Translations under genes and position numbers: made by a program
Assembly (NCBI GenBank): GCA_028768525.1
Contig: CP054837.1
Location: forward strand, 1,160,001-1,224,000
Source: Desulfobacter sp.
Lineage (GTDB): Bacteria > Desulfobacterota > Desulfobacteria > Desulfobacterales > Desulfobacteraceae
Length of the DNA: 64,000 nt
Direction of reading: 5' to 3'
In this document: piece after piece, positions 42,504 through 51,666 of the stretch
How the letters are laid out: every line of letters begins with the position of its first letter
Position numbering within the stretch: the first letter of the stretch is position 1
Notes under the pieces: model-generated
What the model was told of the DNA's origin: nothing
Database searches by the model: none
The model's input: only the letters and a program-made list of their open reading frames with translations

Positions 42504-44123
42504 CTATGCGTTGAATATCAAATTCAGCGCCTCTTCATGAATGTTTTCCCACAGGCGTTTCCCGCCAAAGCTTTCGATATAGAATTTCATTTTCGGCTCT
42601 GTCCCCGATGGCCGGATGGCAAACCATGAGCCGTCGGACAAGGTTACTTTTACGCCGCCCAGGGGCGCATTATTTCCAGATGCCCGGGTCCGTACGTCAA
42701 CAATGGGCAGCCCCGCCAATGATGATGCCCTTATGGTGTCTGGGCTTATTCCCGAAAGTATCGATTTCTGCCTATCGGTAATCGGCCCGTCAACCCTTTT
42801 GTAATAGGGGGCTCCATACTGGCGGACCAGGGTCTCATTGTAAATCTCAGATGGCGTTTTCCCGGTTTGGGACAGAATTTCCGCGGCAAGCAATGTCAGA
42901 ACAAATCCGTCTTTGTCCGTTGTCCAGACCGACCCGTCTTTTCTGACCAAAGAGGCGCCGGCACTCTCTTCCCCGCAAAAGGCGATTTTCCCATTCAACA
43001 GTCCATCCACAAACCATTTAAACCCCACCGGGGTTTCAAATAATTTGCGTCCCATGTCTTTCACAATATCATCAATCATGCTGGTGCTGACGATGGTCTT
43101 CCCGATGCCGGTGTTTTTACCCCAGTCCGGCCTGTTCTGGAGAAGATACCAAACGGCCACCGACAGATAATGGTTGGGGTTCATTAAACCGTCGGGGCAC
43201 ACAATCCCATGCCTGTCGAAATCCGGATCATTCCCCCATGCAATGTCGTAGTGATCGGCAAGCTTGATGATATTTTCCATTGCATGGGGGGAAGAGCAGT
43301 CCATTCTTATTTTGCCATCATGGTCGGGCGGCATGAAACTAAATGATTTATCAATTTCAGAATTAACCACCGTAATATCAAAACCGTATTTTTCTGCTAT
43401 GGGCGCCCAAAAATTAACACCGGCACCGCCCATGGGATCTATGCCGATTTTAATTTTTGACTGTCTGATGATATCGGTGTCAATAACGCTGGATAAGGAG
43501 TCAACATACGGCGAGATAAAATCCCCTTCATGTGTTGTCGATGCACGGTATGCTTTTTCATAGGGTATTCTTTTAACCCCGTCATTGCCGGACTCGAGCA
43601 ATTGGTTGGCCTTCTTCTGGATAATATTTGTTACATCCACATCTGCAGGTCCGCCATGGGGTGGGTTGTACTTAAAACCGCCATCTTCAGGGGGATTGTG
43701 GGACGGTGTGAGAATGACGCCATCGGCAGGGAAGGTTTTGTTTTTCCTGTTATGCTCTAAGACCAGAAACGAGATAACGGGTGTTGGCGTATACTCGAAA
43801 TCTTTGTGGATGGCAACATCAACTCCGTTTGCCGCAAACACCTCCAGGGCGGTTCGAAATGCCGGTTTTGAAAGGGCATGGGTATCATATCCTAAAAACA
43901 GCGGGCCTGTGACCTTATTTGCCCTGCGATACTCACACACGGCCTGGGAAATGGCGGCCACATGCCTCTCATTGAACGTCCCCGTTAAGGAGGATCCCCG
44001 GTGTCCCGAGGTTCCGAATGAGACATCGCCTTTTATTGATTCCGAATAATAAGAAGAGGTAATTGTTGACACATCTGTCTTCTTTGCTGCACTTTTTTCC
44101 ATATAGTTGTCTTGTCCGTTCAT
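42504..44123 (-). CDS. pgm: Phosphoglucomutase (alpha-D-glucose phosphate specific)
   Basis: The 539-residue enzyme interconverts glucose 1- and 6-phosphate. It shows FGTSGHRGSS near residue 35, the phosphoserine loop TPSHNPPEDGG, the metal site DPDFDRHG, and the phosphate-binding end SGTEPKMKFYIESF. Length is close to the E. coli Pgm type. The ATG at 44123 lacks a strong ribosome site. An in-frame ATG a few codons later follows GGACAAG. Base composition is visibly more AT-rich than that of adk and eno. The large orphan gene precedes it in the same direction by about 30 bases. Confidence 0.9.
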   Translation of the reverse strand: MNGQDNYMEKSAAKKTDVSTITSSYYSESIKGDVSFGTSGHRGSSLTGTFNERHVAAISQAVCEYRRANKVTGPLFLGYDTHALSKPAFRTALEVFAANGVDVAIHKDFEYTPTPVISFLVLEHNRKNKTFPADGVILTPSHNPPEDGGFKYNPPHGGPADVDVTNIIQKKANQLLESGNDGVKRIPYEKAYRASTTHEGDFISPYVDSLSSVIDTDIIRQSKIKIGIDPMGGAGVNFWAPIAEKYGFDITVVNSEIDKSFSFMPPDHDGKIRMDCSSPHAMENIIKLADHYDIAWGNDPDFDRHGIVCPDGLMNPNHYLSVAVWYLLQNRPDWGKNTGIGKTIVSTSMIDDIVKDMGRKLFETPVGFKWFVDGLLNGKIAFCGEESAGASLVRKDGSVWTTDKDGFVLTLLAAEILSQTGKTPSEIYNETLVRQYGAPYYKRVDGPITDRQKSILSGISPDTIRASSLAGLPIVDVRTRASGNNAPLGGVKVTLSDGSWFAIRPSGTEPKMKFYIESFGGKRLWENIHEEALNLIFNA

Positions 44124-44155
44124 CAATAGCTGCGTTCACTGCGATTCCAGCATCA

Positions 44156-46453
44156 TCAATCTTCTAAGATTTTTTCAACGGTGAAGGCGTGGGGATTGCC
44201 CAATGCCAGTGTTTCATCCGGATTGTCAGTCTTCAGCAGCCCCCATTTTAACACCTCCCGTTTATCAAAAAACTTATCATCAACCGTTATCTTCTTTTGT
44301 TCCGGGCTCCCGGAACCGTTAGCCTGTGCCTCAGTCATGATGCCGCTATACCGCTTGGGCTGAATATCCACTTCTATGATGCCCTGAACCCCGAATAACT
44401 CATCGGTGTTTTTGCCGTTTTTCTCCACGGCACTCCATTTCTGATTAAATTTTGAAAGCAGTTTTTCACAGTCAACGGCCTTTTCTGGGCTTTTTCCTCC
44501 GGTCAGGACTTCTGCCAGGGCAAAGGTGGCCGGGCCACTTACACCATTTAGCAGGGTGATAAGCGTGTCCGGTTTTTTCTTTGAAAAGGGATTTTTCATT
44601 ACCAGCAGATGCGATAAAAGAGAAAAGGGTTCATCCTGGACCTGGTCCTGGGATTTATAGGGCCGGCCGATCACCCTGTTGTCCGTAAAAAAGCCGCGGT
44701 TGTTCTCTTCAATGCCTTCCACCTTCCCCGGACGGGAAAAAAATGTTGGAATGGGCGAATGCGGATTATCGCGGTTTTGCCCCTCTCCATCATTATTCTC
44801 CATCTCTTCCTGCCATCCTTTTAAAGCCACCAAAGCAATGTTTTTTTCCTGTGGAGACATTTCAATGGTGTCGGCCGAGGAAAAGCGGGCCTTTTTCAGT
44901 CCGTAGGCATGGGCCAGAATGATTTCAGTCAGCGGATTCACATCGGCCGATGCAACGATGAGGCAATTTTTATCCTGCAATTCATTTTTCACAAGTTTTA
45001 CATATTCATCCAATGACGCTGAATCATCCCAGTGGTTATTCAATTTTTTTTTGATGGTTTCCGGTGAATAGATCGGCCGTTCAAGCTCAGGCACCACCGA
45101 CTCCTCCGCCGAAGACAGATACCTCACCAGTTCAGAAACGGTGCGCTGGTCCCAATCACCGACGACCTCCCGCTGCAGCCGTTCGTGATGGACCGCGCCC
45201 GTATATATATGTACCGTGGGATGCCGGGTCAGGCGTTCCCAGAAGACATTGCGCTGCAGGCGCGGAATGTCCTTGGCGATCAACTCCTCCAAAGCAGACC
45301 GGAGACGGGTTGCCAGCGCTTTTATATTGTCCTGTTCAAACTTGATATACCAAAGCGCCCGAATATCAAATGCGATGGAATGTTCACCCGCCGGAAGGGA
45401 TCTCTTCTGGTCACTCCCATGGGAACGATCCGTTCCCTTTGCAACATCCCTGTAAACCGGAATGACATTAATCCCCCTGGCGTGGCAATACCCCAGCCAA
45501 AAGTATGCATGGCAATTCTCGCCGGCAAGATCCACAATACAGGTAAAGGCGGAGTCAACAACTTCAGCAATTTTTTTAAACGGAGCGGGCTTACCGTTTT
45601 TATCGATGAGCTCAATGTCGTCGTTCTTGCCCAGGCTGCGTAAATTGTCTAATTGACGGCCGTCCTTTAAAATGCGCCATGCCTCATCAAGGTCGTCCGG
45701 CTTGTCCTCAATTTGATCAATGTCTGAAATGGCGACGCCTACGGCGGCCCGCAGGGCATCCCTGAACCCCACATCAATGTCCTTTTTCCCGCCCTGGGTG
45801 TCTGGGGATCCGGCATGATCTTCTTGCCAGTCAAAGGCGGTGCTTACAACAAGGGGAACGATCTTCATTGTGGCATTGCAAGGGCTTATATTAACACGCT
45901 TGAGGAAGTGTTTCGGCGGACTCTTTTCAGGGTCAATATACCCGACACTCGGATACTCCAGCACTTCATCCGAGCCCAGCAGGCCGATGGATTCCATCAA
46001 GTCCGTATTAATCCGCTTATCCTTATCACTCTTATTGCAAACAATCAGCAGCTGCTTACCCAGCCCCACCGATATGCCCAATTCATACATTACATTGGCA
46101 TTTTCAATGGAAAGATCGACAACAATGACATTGGCATCCTGGATTCTCCGGCATATTTTTTCACACATGACATATCCGATATCCCGGAATTCATCCGCCC
46201 GTTTTATTTGTTTATCCGGCTGATCGATATTGAATCCATCTTTCAAATAGCGTTTTAAACTCCATTCGTAGAAGGTATCCAGATTAGAGCGGAACGGCAT
46301 AACAACAAATACGTTATATTCCCGGGGTTCTTCACCCTTCACATAGTCGGCATCGTCCCATAGGGGCTTGCGGCTGCTGAATATGCATTGTTTTCCAGTC
46401 ATGAAACACCGGCGGATGCGACGGGGAAATTCGTATTCCTTTTCAGCGGTCAT
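44156..46453 (-). CDS. Large orphan protein with duplicated deoxyribosyltransferase/TIR-like domains
   Basis: The 765-residue protein starts at the ATG at 46453 (AAAGGAG site). After a C-x6-C segment (Cys16, Cys23), residues 47-140 form a Rossmann-like domain with VFVVMPF, then VIVVDLSIENANVMYELG (Glu124), the pattern of 2-deoxyribosyltransferase- and TIR-like nucleotide enzymes in conflict systems. A second, divergent copy (about 235-360) reads CIVDLAGENCHAYFWLG, with Trp in place of that Glu. A third segment (about 480-560: LIVASADVNPLTE) and a long C-terminal region are unrecognised. No membrane helix is visible. It is AT-richer than its neighbours. Function is unknown, and a role in nucleotide sensing or defence is inference. 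Confidence 0.7.
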   Translation of the reverse strand: MTAEKEYEFPRRIRRCFMTGKQCIFSSRKPLWDDADYVKGEEPREYNVFVVMPFRSNLDTFYEWSLKRYLKDGFNIDQPDKQIKRADEFRDIGYVMCEKICRRIQDANVIVVDLSIENANVMYELGISVGLGKQLLIVCNKSDKDKRINTDLMESIGLLGSDEVLEYPSVGYIDPEKSPPKHFLKRVNISPCNATMKIVPLVVSTAFDWQEDHAGSPDTQGGKKDIDVGFRDALRAAVGVAISDIDQIEDKPDDLDEAWRILKDGRQLDNLRSLGKNDDIELIDKNGKPAPFKKIAEVVDSAFTCIVDLAGENCHAYFWLGYCHARGINVIPVYRDVAKGTDRSHGSDQKRSLPAGEHSIAFDIRALWYIKFEQDNIKALATRLRSALEELIAKDIPRLQRNVFWERLTRHPTVHIYTGAVHHERLQREVVGDWDQRTVSELVRYLSSAEESVVPELERPIYSPETIKKKLNNHWDDSASLDEYVKLVKNELQDKNCLIVASADVNPLTEIILAHAYGLKKARFSSADTIEMSPQEKNIALVALKGWQEEMENNDGEGQNRDNPHSPIPTFFSRPGKVEGIEENNRGFFTDNRVIGRPYKSQDQVQDEPFSLLSHLLVMKNPFSKKKPDTLITLLNGVSGPATFALAEVLTGGKSPEKAVDCEKLLSKFNQKWSAVEKNGKNTDELFGVQGIIEVDIQPKRYSGIMTEAQANGSGSPEQKKITVDDKFFDKREVLKWGLLKTDNPDETLALGNPHAFTVEKILED

Positions 46454-46648
46454 TTTGATTCCATCTCCTTTGGTGGTTAGCCATCTTTGTATCACGAATG
46501 AATCCCACCGGATCCGGAGGATATTCATCAGTGTTCAGCGAACAGAACCATATGGAAATTTGGTACCTTATCTAGCCGATCTGGATGCTGAAGATAATAT
46601 AGTCAACGGCATATCAACATTATTGAATGGTGTAAAGATCTTTTATAA

Positions 46649-46724
46649 CCTGAAGCGGACGGGCAGAAGGGATATGAATCTCTCATCGACAAACGCCATA
46701 TCGTTTACTATGATATTGAAAGGA
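46649..46724 (+). pseudogene. adk-like fragment upstream of the lysoplasmalogenase gene
   Basis: In one frame this stretch reads ESLIDKRHIVYYDIE, matching EAAIDKRHSIYYDTE of the adenylate kinase at 41720-42388 in 10 of 15 positions. At the DNA level ATCGACAAACGCCAT and TACTATGATA are shared exactly with the same spacing. The frame is closed by a TAA just upstream, so only a remnant of an adk LID region remains. It may be a chance or recombination scar. Confidence 0.45.
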
Positions 46725-46731
46725 GGAAATC

Positions 46732-47382
46732 ATGGATCAACACACTTCGAACCGAATGACCATCCTGGTATTTACCGGATTTGCCGTTGCATTTCTGGCC
46801 ACCCTCCATCTCCGCCCCTACGCCGGAAGCTGGCTGGTCAAAACCATCCCCATCCTGATGCTGGCCTTGTTTGCCCTGAAAAACCTCATCGGGAAAGAGG
46901 GTAAACTCCTGTTTTCAGGACTCCTGGCTTCGGCCGCCGGAGATATCCTGCTGGAACTGCCCGATCCCTCTCTCTTTGTGCCGGGCATGGGCGCCTTCAT
47001 CCTCGCCCATATTTTCTACATCGCCCTTTTCTGCCGCCAGCCCAGGGCAACGGTGCCCAGGGTATCCATACTCATCCTGATCCTGGCCTACACCATCGGA
47101 TTCGGCACCCTGCTGTTTCCCCACCTCAAGGAGATGACCCTTCCCATTCTCTTTTACCTGACCGTGATTGCCATAATGGGCATTTCCGCCTGTATGGGCC
47201 GCAGGAACAATAGGATGGTCATCACAGGGGCCCTCATTTTCATCGCATCGGATTCCCTGATCGCCTGGAACATGTTCCTGGCCCCCATCCCCCATTCCAG
47301 CATATGGGTGATGTCCACCTACTACACGGCCCAGGCCCTGCTGACGGCCGGTGTATACAGAGCCCTGTTAAATCTGCAATAA
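46732..47382 (+). CDS. YhhN family protein (lysoplasmalogenase-like)
   Basis: The 216-residue protein has seven to eight hydrophobic helices and the family acidic motifs SAAGDILLELP (about residues 65-75) and IASDSLIAWNMF (about 171-182). YhhN/TMEM86 proteins hydrolyse the vinyl-ether bond of lysoplasmalogens, or may act on other lipids in bacteria. It has a strong AAAGGAGG site. A decayed copy of its first 40 codons occurs at 61191-61325. Confidence 0.82.
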   Translation: MDQHTSNRMTILVFTGFAVAFLATLHLRPYAGSWLVKTIPILMLALFALKNLIGKEGKLLFSGLLASAAGDILLELPDPSLFVPGMGAFILAHIFYIALFCRQPRATVPRVSILILILAYTIGFGTLLFPHLKEMTLPILFYLTVIAIMGISACMGRRNNRMVITGALIFIASDSLIAWNMFLAPIPHSSIWVMSTYYTAQALLTAGVYRALLNLQ

Positions 47383-47465
47383 TTTTAAGTCCCGGGACAT
47401 TCCATATGGGTCGTTTCTCAGGTGACGAAAGGTTCTATGAAAACCCAGACCAGCCAGCCGCCCCT

Positions 47466-48845
47466 TTACCCTGAACGTTTCCATTTAAAGATAACGGCCC
47501 CAACCAGGCAGGATGACGCCACCCCCGCCGTCAGCCAGAAAATGGCCATGGAATCGGGCAGCAGCCGGATCACAGGCAAAAGCAGGGCGTAGCATATCAT
47601 GGTGGACAGGGCGTAGGAGATGGAAAAATCCTTCAGCACCGGAGTCTTCATTTCCGAGTCACAGATCCTGAGCAGAAGAATCCCCGTCATAATGACCCCG
47701 GTGCTCTGCCCGAAAAGGGCGATGCACCGCTCAAAGGAATAATCATTAAAGATCCTGCCGCCCAGCTTCATGACAATGAGGTAGACCATGGCCACCCCCA
47801 GGATGAACATGGTGATCATGGGAAGGGCATATTTGATCACGGCGGAAACCGGAAGGCTGGCCACGGCGGCCACAATGGAAAAGTCCACCAGGAGCGCGGT
47901 GAACTTGGTTTTGATTTTCGGATCGATAAGATGGCTTAACCCCAGGCCTCTGATTATTCTGTTGACGACCAGCATGAGGGCGATGGCATAGGCCCATTCG
48001 GCAATATTGGACAAAAGGGGCACCTTGTAGGCCTTGAGGAATCCGGTCAGGACATAGGAGAGGCCGCAGACGGCCAGGATGACGGCCACGTGAAAGGCCA
48101 GGCTGTCTATGGACGAGGAATGGGTGGTCTCCCGGCAGGCCAGGGCCTGGCGGTTCGTATCTTTTTCATACCCTTTTCTCATCTCCCGGGGCAGGTTCCC
48201 GGGGGTTGTGAGGTGGTTGATCCTGTTTTTCCGGGCGGCGATATTGATGAAGACCATGCCCAGCAGGATGCCGCAGACCAGCCCCACGGTGGCAGAGGTG
48301 ACGGCCACGCCCTGGGCCACTTCCCAATAGGGCATGTTCAGTTTCTGGAGGATATTGCCCACCAGGCCGGCCGTACCGTGGCCCCCGAAAAACCCCAGGG
48401 CCAGCTCCATGCCGAAGGCAGGATAAATGTCCAGCTGGGGCATGAGGGCGGTAAAGGCGATCTTGGTGGCAAACCCCAGGGCAAAAAGGCCAAAGGCGCA
48501 TCCGGTCCCGATGAGGAACATGGGCAGCACGGCATTGGTCTTTTTTGATGACGGAGTCCCCGGATCCATGCCCACCCCGAGGGGAATGGAAGCGATGATG
48601 GGCAGGATGAGTATACCCGGAAGCAGGGAAAAATCCCTGATAAATTCCTCCGGGATGGGCAGCAGGGCATTCTCCTTGAGCACCACCGGCCCCAATACCA
48701 ATCCGATGAATCCCCCGATCACCGACGCCGGCAGAAAGAGGTTCTGGAAGAGCCCTATTCTGGCCCTCAGGAACACGCCAGCCAGAAGCAGGCCGCCCAG
48801 AATGGAAAATTCCTGGGCCAATTGGGTAAAGAGCTGGGATGTCAT
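47466..48845 (-). CDS. GltS-like Na+-coupled carboxylate/glutamate symporter
   Basis: The 459-residue membrane protein has about twelve helices and the duplicated GltS core. The first hairpin motif reads FFGGHGTAGLVGNIL (about residues 152-166), the GGHGTA signature of sodium/glutamate symporters. The second repeat has LFGQSTGVIMTGILLL. GltS imports glutamate with Na+. Because the gene is last in the glycyl-radical catabolic operon, the substrate may instead be a dicarboxylate-like compound consumed there. Confidence 0.82.
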   Translation of the reverse strand: MTSQLFTQLAQEFSILGGLLLAGVFLRARIGLFQNLFLPASVIGGFIGLVLGPVVLKENALLPIPEEFIRDFSLLPGILILPIIASIPLGVGMDPGTPSSKKTNAVLPMFLIGTGCAFGLFALGFATKIAFTALMPQLDIYPAFGMELALGFFGGHGTAGLVGNILQKLNMPYWEVAQGVAVTSATVGLVCGILLGMVFINIAARKNRINHLTTPGNLPREMRKGYEKDTNRQALACRETTHSSSIDSLAFHVAVILAVCGLSYVLTGFLKAYKVPLLSNIAEWAYAIALMLVVNRIIRGLGLSHLIDPKIKTKFTALLVDFSIVAAVASLPVSAVIKYALPMITMFILGVAMVYLIVMKLGGRIFNDYSFERCIALFGQSTGVIMTGILLLRICDSEMKTPVLKDFSISYALSTMICYALLLPVIRLLPDSMAIFWLTAGVASSCLVGAVIFKWKRSG

Positions 48846-48856
48846 CTTTTCCTCCT

Positions 48857-49294
48857 TTATTTGGTAACAACGAGGTCGTCATAGCCCAGGTCCCTGAGCA
48901 CCTCGGGGAACCTCTGAAATGTGGGACGAACCACAGGCAGCAGCTTGAGCATGGCCGTAATCTTTCCGCCCTGCCTGACCTTGCCCCGGGCAACGGCAGC
49001 CACCGGGTTTTCCATGCCGTGCCAGAACCTGTGGGAATGGTCGGCGGACTGGCTGGACCAGACATCTTCCTGGACCGGGGCCGGGCCCAGGTGGAAATTG
49101 CCGTAGAAGCCCTCTTTTTCAGGCGGATTTTTCAAATCGATGAGAATTTCACAGTCCGGATCCGTATAGATGAATTTGATGATGATCCCGGATTTTTTCA
49201 TCTTGGGCCCGATTTTATCGTCCTGGAGCACATTGGACAGAAAGGCTCCGTAGATTTCGTACAAATGGTCTTTATCTCTGTAATACTGGCTCAT
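48857..49294 (-). CDS. SCP2-like sterol/lipid-binding domain protein
   Basis: The 145-residue soluble protein has the late SCP2 pattern GKVRQGGKITAMLKLLPVVR followed by a hydrophobic helix. Members bind acyl-CoA, sterols or other hydrophobic ligands. I rate the assignment as moderate because the middle part is poorly conserved. It lies between the ALDH and transporter genes of the catabolic operon and has a clean GGAGG start. Confidence 0.5.
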   Translation of the reverse strand: MSQYYRDKDHLYEIYGAFLSNVLQDDKIGPKMKKSGIIIKFIYTDPDCEILIDLKNPPEKEGFYGNFHLGPAPVQEDVWSSQSADHSHRFWHGMENPVAAVARGKVRQGGKITAMLKLLPVVRPTFQRFPEVLRDLGYDDLVVTK

Positions 49295-49326
49295 GGGATC
49301 CTCCTTAAATTGAAAGCGTAAAAAAA

Positions 49327-50466
49327 TCAGTCCCCGGGCGTATATCCGATCATGGCTTTGATCTCCAGGTATTCCTCCAGGCCGTACTTGCTCCGTTCCC
49401 TGCCGATGCCCGACTGCTTGTATCCGCCGGCCACGAGCCTGGCCCCTTCAGCCACCCCGGTACGGATATATTCCCGGACCGAGGCCTGCTGGTTGGCATC
49501 CACCATTGGGCCCAGATAGACATTGTCGTCAAAGGCGTCCCCCATCTCCATGACACCCAGGGCCGCCAGCGCCATGTCAATGACCTCTTCCTGACGGTTA
49601 GCCGGGACGATCATCCGGGTCTGGGCAGTACAGGTCTGGCCGGAGTTGAGGTAACAATTGAACATGCCCTTGGAAACGGCGGCGTCAAAATCCGCATCCT
49701 CCAGGAGGATATTGGCGGACTTGCCCCCCAGTTCCAGGGTGACCCGCTTTATAGTCCGGGCGGCGGCCTGGGAGACCAGGACCCCGGACCGGGTGGACCC
49801 GGTCAAGGAAACCATATCAATGTCCGGGTGGGCCGAAATGGCCTGCCCCACACAGGAACCTGTGCCCTGGACCAGGTTGAAGACCCCGGCAGGCAGGTCG
49901 ATTTCTTCCATGATCTCGGCCAGGATAAAGGCGTTGAGGGGGGCCAGCTGGCTGGGCTTGAGCACCATGGTGCACCCGGCTGCCAGGGCCGGGGCCACCT
50001 TCCCGATGATCTGGTGCAGGGGATAATTCCAGGGGGTGATGAATCCGCAGACCCCGATGGGTTCCTTGGCGATCATGGTACTGCCCATGGGGGTTTGGAA
50101 CTCATAGTCCTCAAGGATGGTTACAAAGCTTTTGGCGGCGGCGATGGGCAGGCCCGCCTGGATCATCCGCGACCAGAGGGAGGGCATACCCATTTCCCTG
50201 GAAATGGTGTCCCCGATCTCATCCTGGCGGGCTTCCATGGCCTGGGAGAGCCTTGAAAGAAAATGGGCCCGCTGGGCCACAGGCGTCCCGGACCATTCAG
50301 GCAAAGCCCCTGTGGCGGCTTGCACCGCCAGATCCACATCCGCCTCATTGCCCATGGCCACCTTGGCGATGACCTCTTCGTTACAGGGATTGACCACCTC
50401 GGTCCATTCCTTGCCCCGGGGTGTTGCCCATTGACCGTTTATGTAGAATTTATCGTATGTTTTCAT
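49327..50466 (-). pseudogene. Aldehyde dehydrogenase with an in-frame internal deletion
   Basis: The 379-residue product keeps the NAD-binding start (TPWNYP, KPSQLAPLNA), the general base Glu245 in LELGGKS and the nucleophile Cys279 (NSGQTC). At about residue 348, however, VAEGARLVAGG runs directly into YKQSGIGRERSKYGLEEY, which normally lies some 100 residues later. The missing part includes the EEIFGPV segment whose Glu binds the nicotinamide ribose. The junction (about 49,420-49,425) falls where two GG-containing segments would pair, so deletion by recombination is likely. The frame stays open, and the enzyme is probably inactive. The usual substrate class is aliphatic or aromatic aldehydes. 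Confidence 0.75.
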
Positions 50467-50492
50467 AACTTTTCCTTAATACGGGGTGACCC

Positions 50493-51653
50493 TTAACTTT
50501 TCTGGCTGAACCGCCTGCCGAAGATGATGGAGGCCATGGTGATGCGCAGCATCTGCAAAGAGCCGCCGGCCACCTGCCAGGCCCTGGCATCCCTGAGCAT
50601 CCGTTCCATGGGATAATCCGTGGAATACCCGTAGCCCCCAAAGAGCTGGAGGGCCGTGTCCGTGACCTCCTTGACCATCTCATTGGCATAGCATTTGCCC
50701 ATGGAGGCCTCATAGACCGAGGGCAGGCCCTGGCCGGCACCCGAGGCGGCCCTGTAGACCAGAAGCTTTGCCGCATCCAGCTTCATGGCCATGTCGGCCA
50801 TGGCGAACTGGGTGTTCTGGAATTCACAGATGGGCCGATCGAAGGCCTTTCTCTCCATGGCGTATCTTTGGGCCTCCTCAAAGGCGGCCCCGGCAATCCC
50901 AAGACACATGGCCGCATTGCCGCAGCGCTCAATGTCAAAGGCCAGCATGAGCTGTCCGAAATCCCCGGCCTTGACCACCAGGTTCTCTCTGGGCACCTTG
51001 ACCTTGTCAAAATAAAGGGCGCAGGAGGGCATGCCCCTAAGGCCCAGGAATGTTTCCTGGGGACCGAAGGAAAACCCCTCCGACCCTTTTTCCACCAGAA
51101 GCGCGCCGATGCCCTTGTAGCCCCGGACACCGTTGAACCGGGTGTAGACCAGGTAGTGGCTGGCCAGCCCTCCGCCGGTGATGAAGACCTTGGTGCCGGT
51201 AAGCTCGAAATACCCTCCCCTGTCCTCGGCATTGGTGGAAAGATTGGTCAAATCCGATCCGGCCTCGGGCTCTGTCATGCAGACGGAAACACTCAGATCC
51301 CCGGCACAGACCCCCGGGATGATCCGCTGTTTCTGCTCTTCGGTGCCGAAGAGGCTGACCACCCGGGCCGGGCCCACATTGGACTCAAATACCGGGGCGG
51401 CGATCATGGGGCTGAACCTGGCCAGGGCCTCGATGGCCAGAACCGCGGTCAGGGCGTCCATGTCCTGGCCGCCGTGGTCGGCTGACAGGGTCATGCCCAG
51501 CAGATCCATCCGGGCGAATTGTTTCATCAGATCGTGGGGGAATTCCCCTGTTTTATCGATTTCAACGGCAAGTTCCTTGAAATTTTCACGCCGCCCCATG
51601 TCCCTGAGGCTGTCCAGGAGCATGGCCTGTTCTCGGGTTAAGCTAAAATCCAT
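50493..51653 (-). CDS. Acyl-CoA dehydrogenase
   Basis: The 386-residue flavoenzyme has the N-terminal helical domain (MDFSLTREQAML), the FAD segment (CMTEPEAGSDL, about residues 128-138; FITGGGLA), and a helical end with QLFGGYGYSTDYPMERMLRDA. The catalytic Glu of the standard type lies near the MERMLRD region, but its exact position needs alignment. It forms a 2-enoyl-CoA from an acyl-CoA. The ATG at 51653 has AAGGAGA at proper spacing, better than the longer frame to 51695. It is preceded by the MmgE/PrpD gene. Confidence 0.9.
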   Translation of the reverse strand: MDFSLTREQAMLLDSLRDMGRRENFKELAVEIDKTGEFPHDLMKQFARMDLLGMTLSADHGGQDMDALTAVLAIEALARFSPMIAAPVFESNVGPARVVSLFGTEEQKQRIIPGVCAGDLSVSVCMTEPEAGSDLTNLSTNAEDRGGYFELTGTKVFITGGGLASHYLVYTRFNGVRGYKGIGALLVEKGSEGFSFGPQETFLGLRGMPSCALYFDKVKVPRENLVVKAGDFGQLMLAFDIERCGNAAMCLGIAGAAFEEAQRYAMERKAFDRPICEFQNTQFAMADMAMKLDAAKLLVYRAASGAGQGLPSVYEASMGKCYANEMVKEVTDTALQLFGGYGYSTDYPMERMLRDARAWQVAGGSLQMLRITMASIIFGRRFSQKS

Positions 51654-51666
51654 TGGATCTCCTTGT

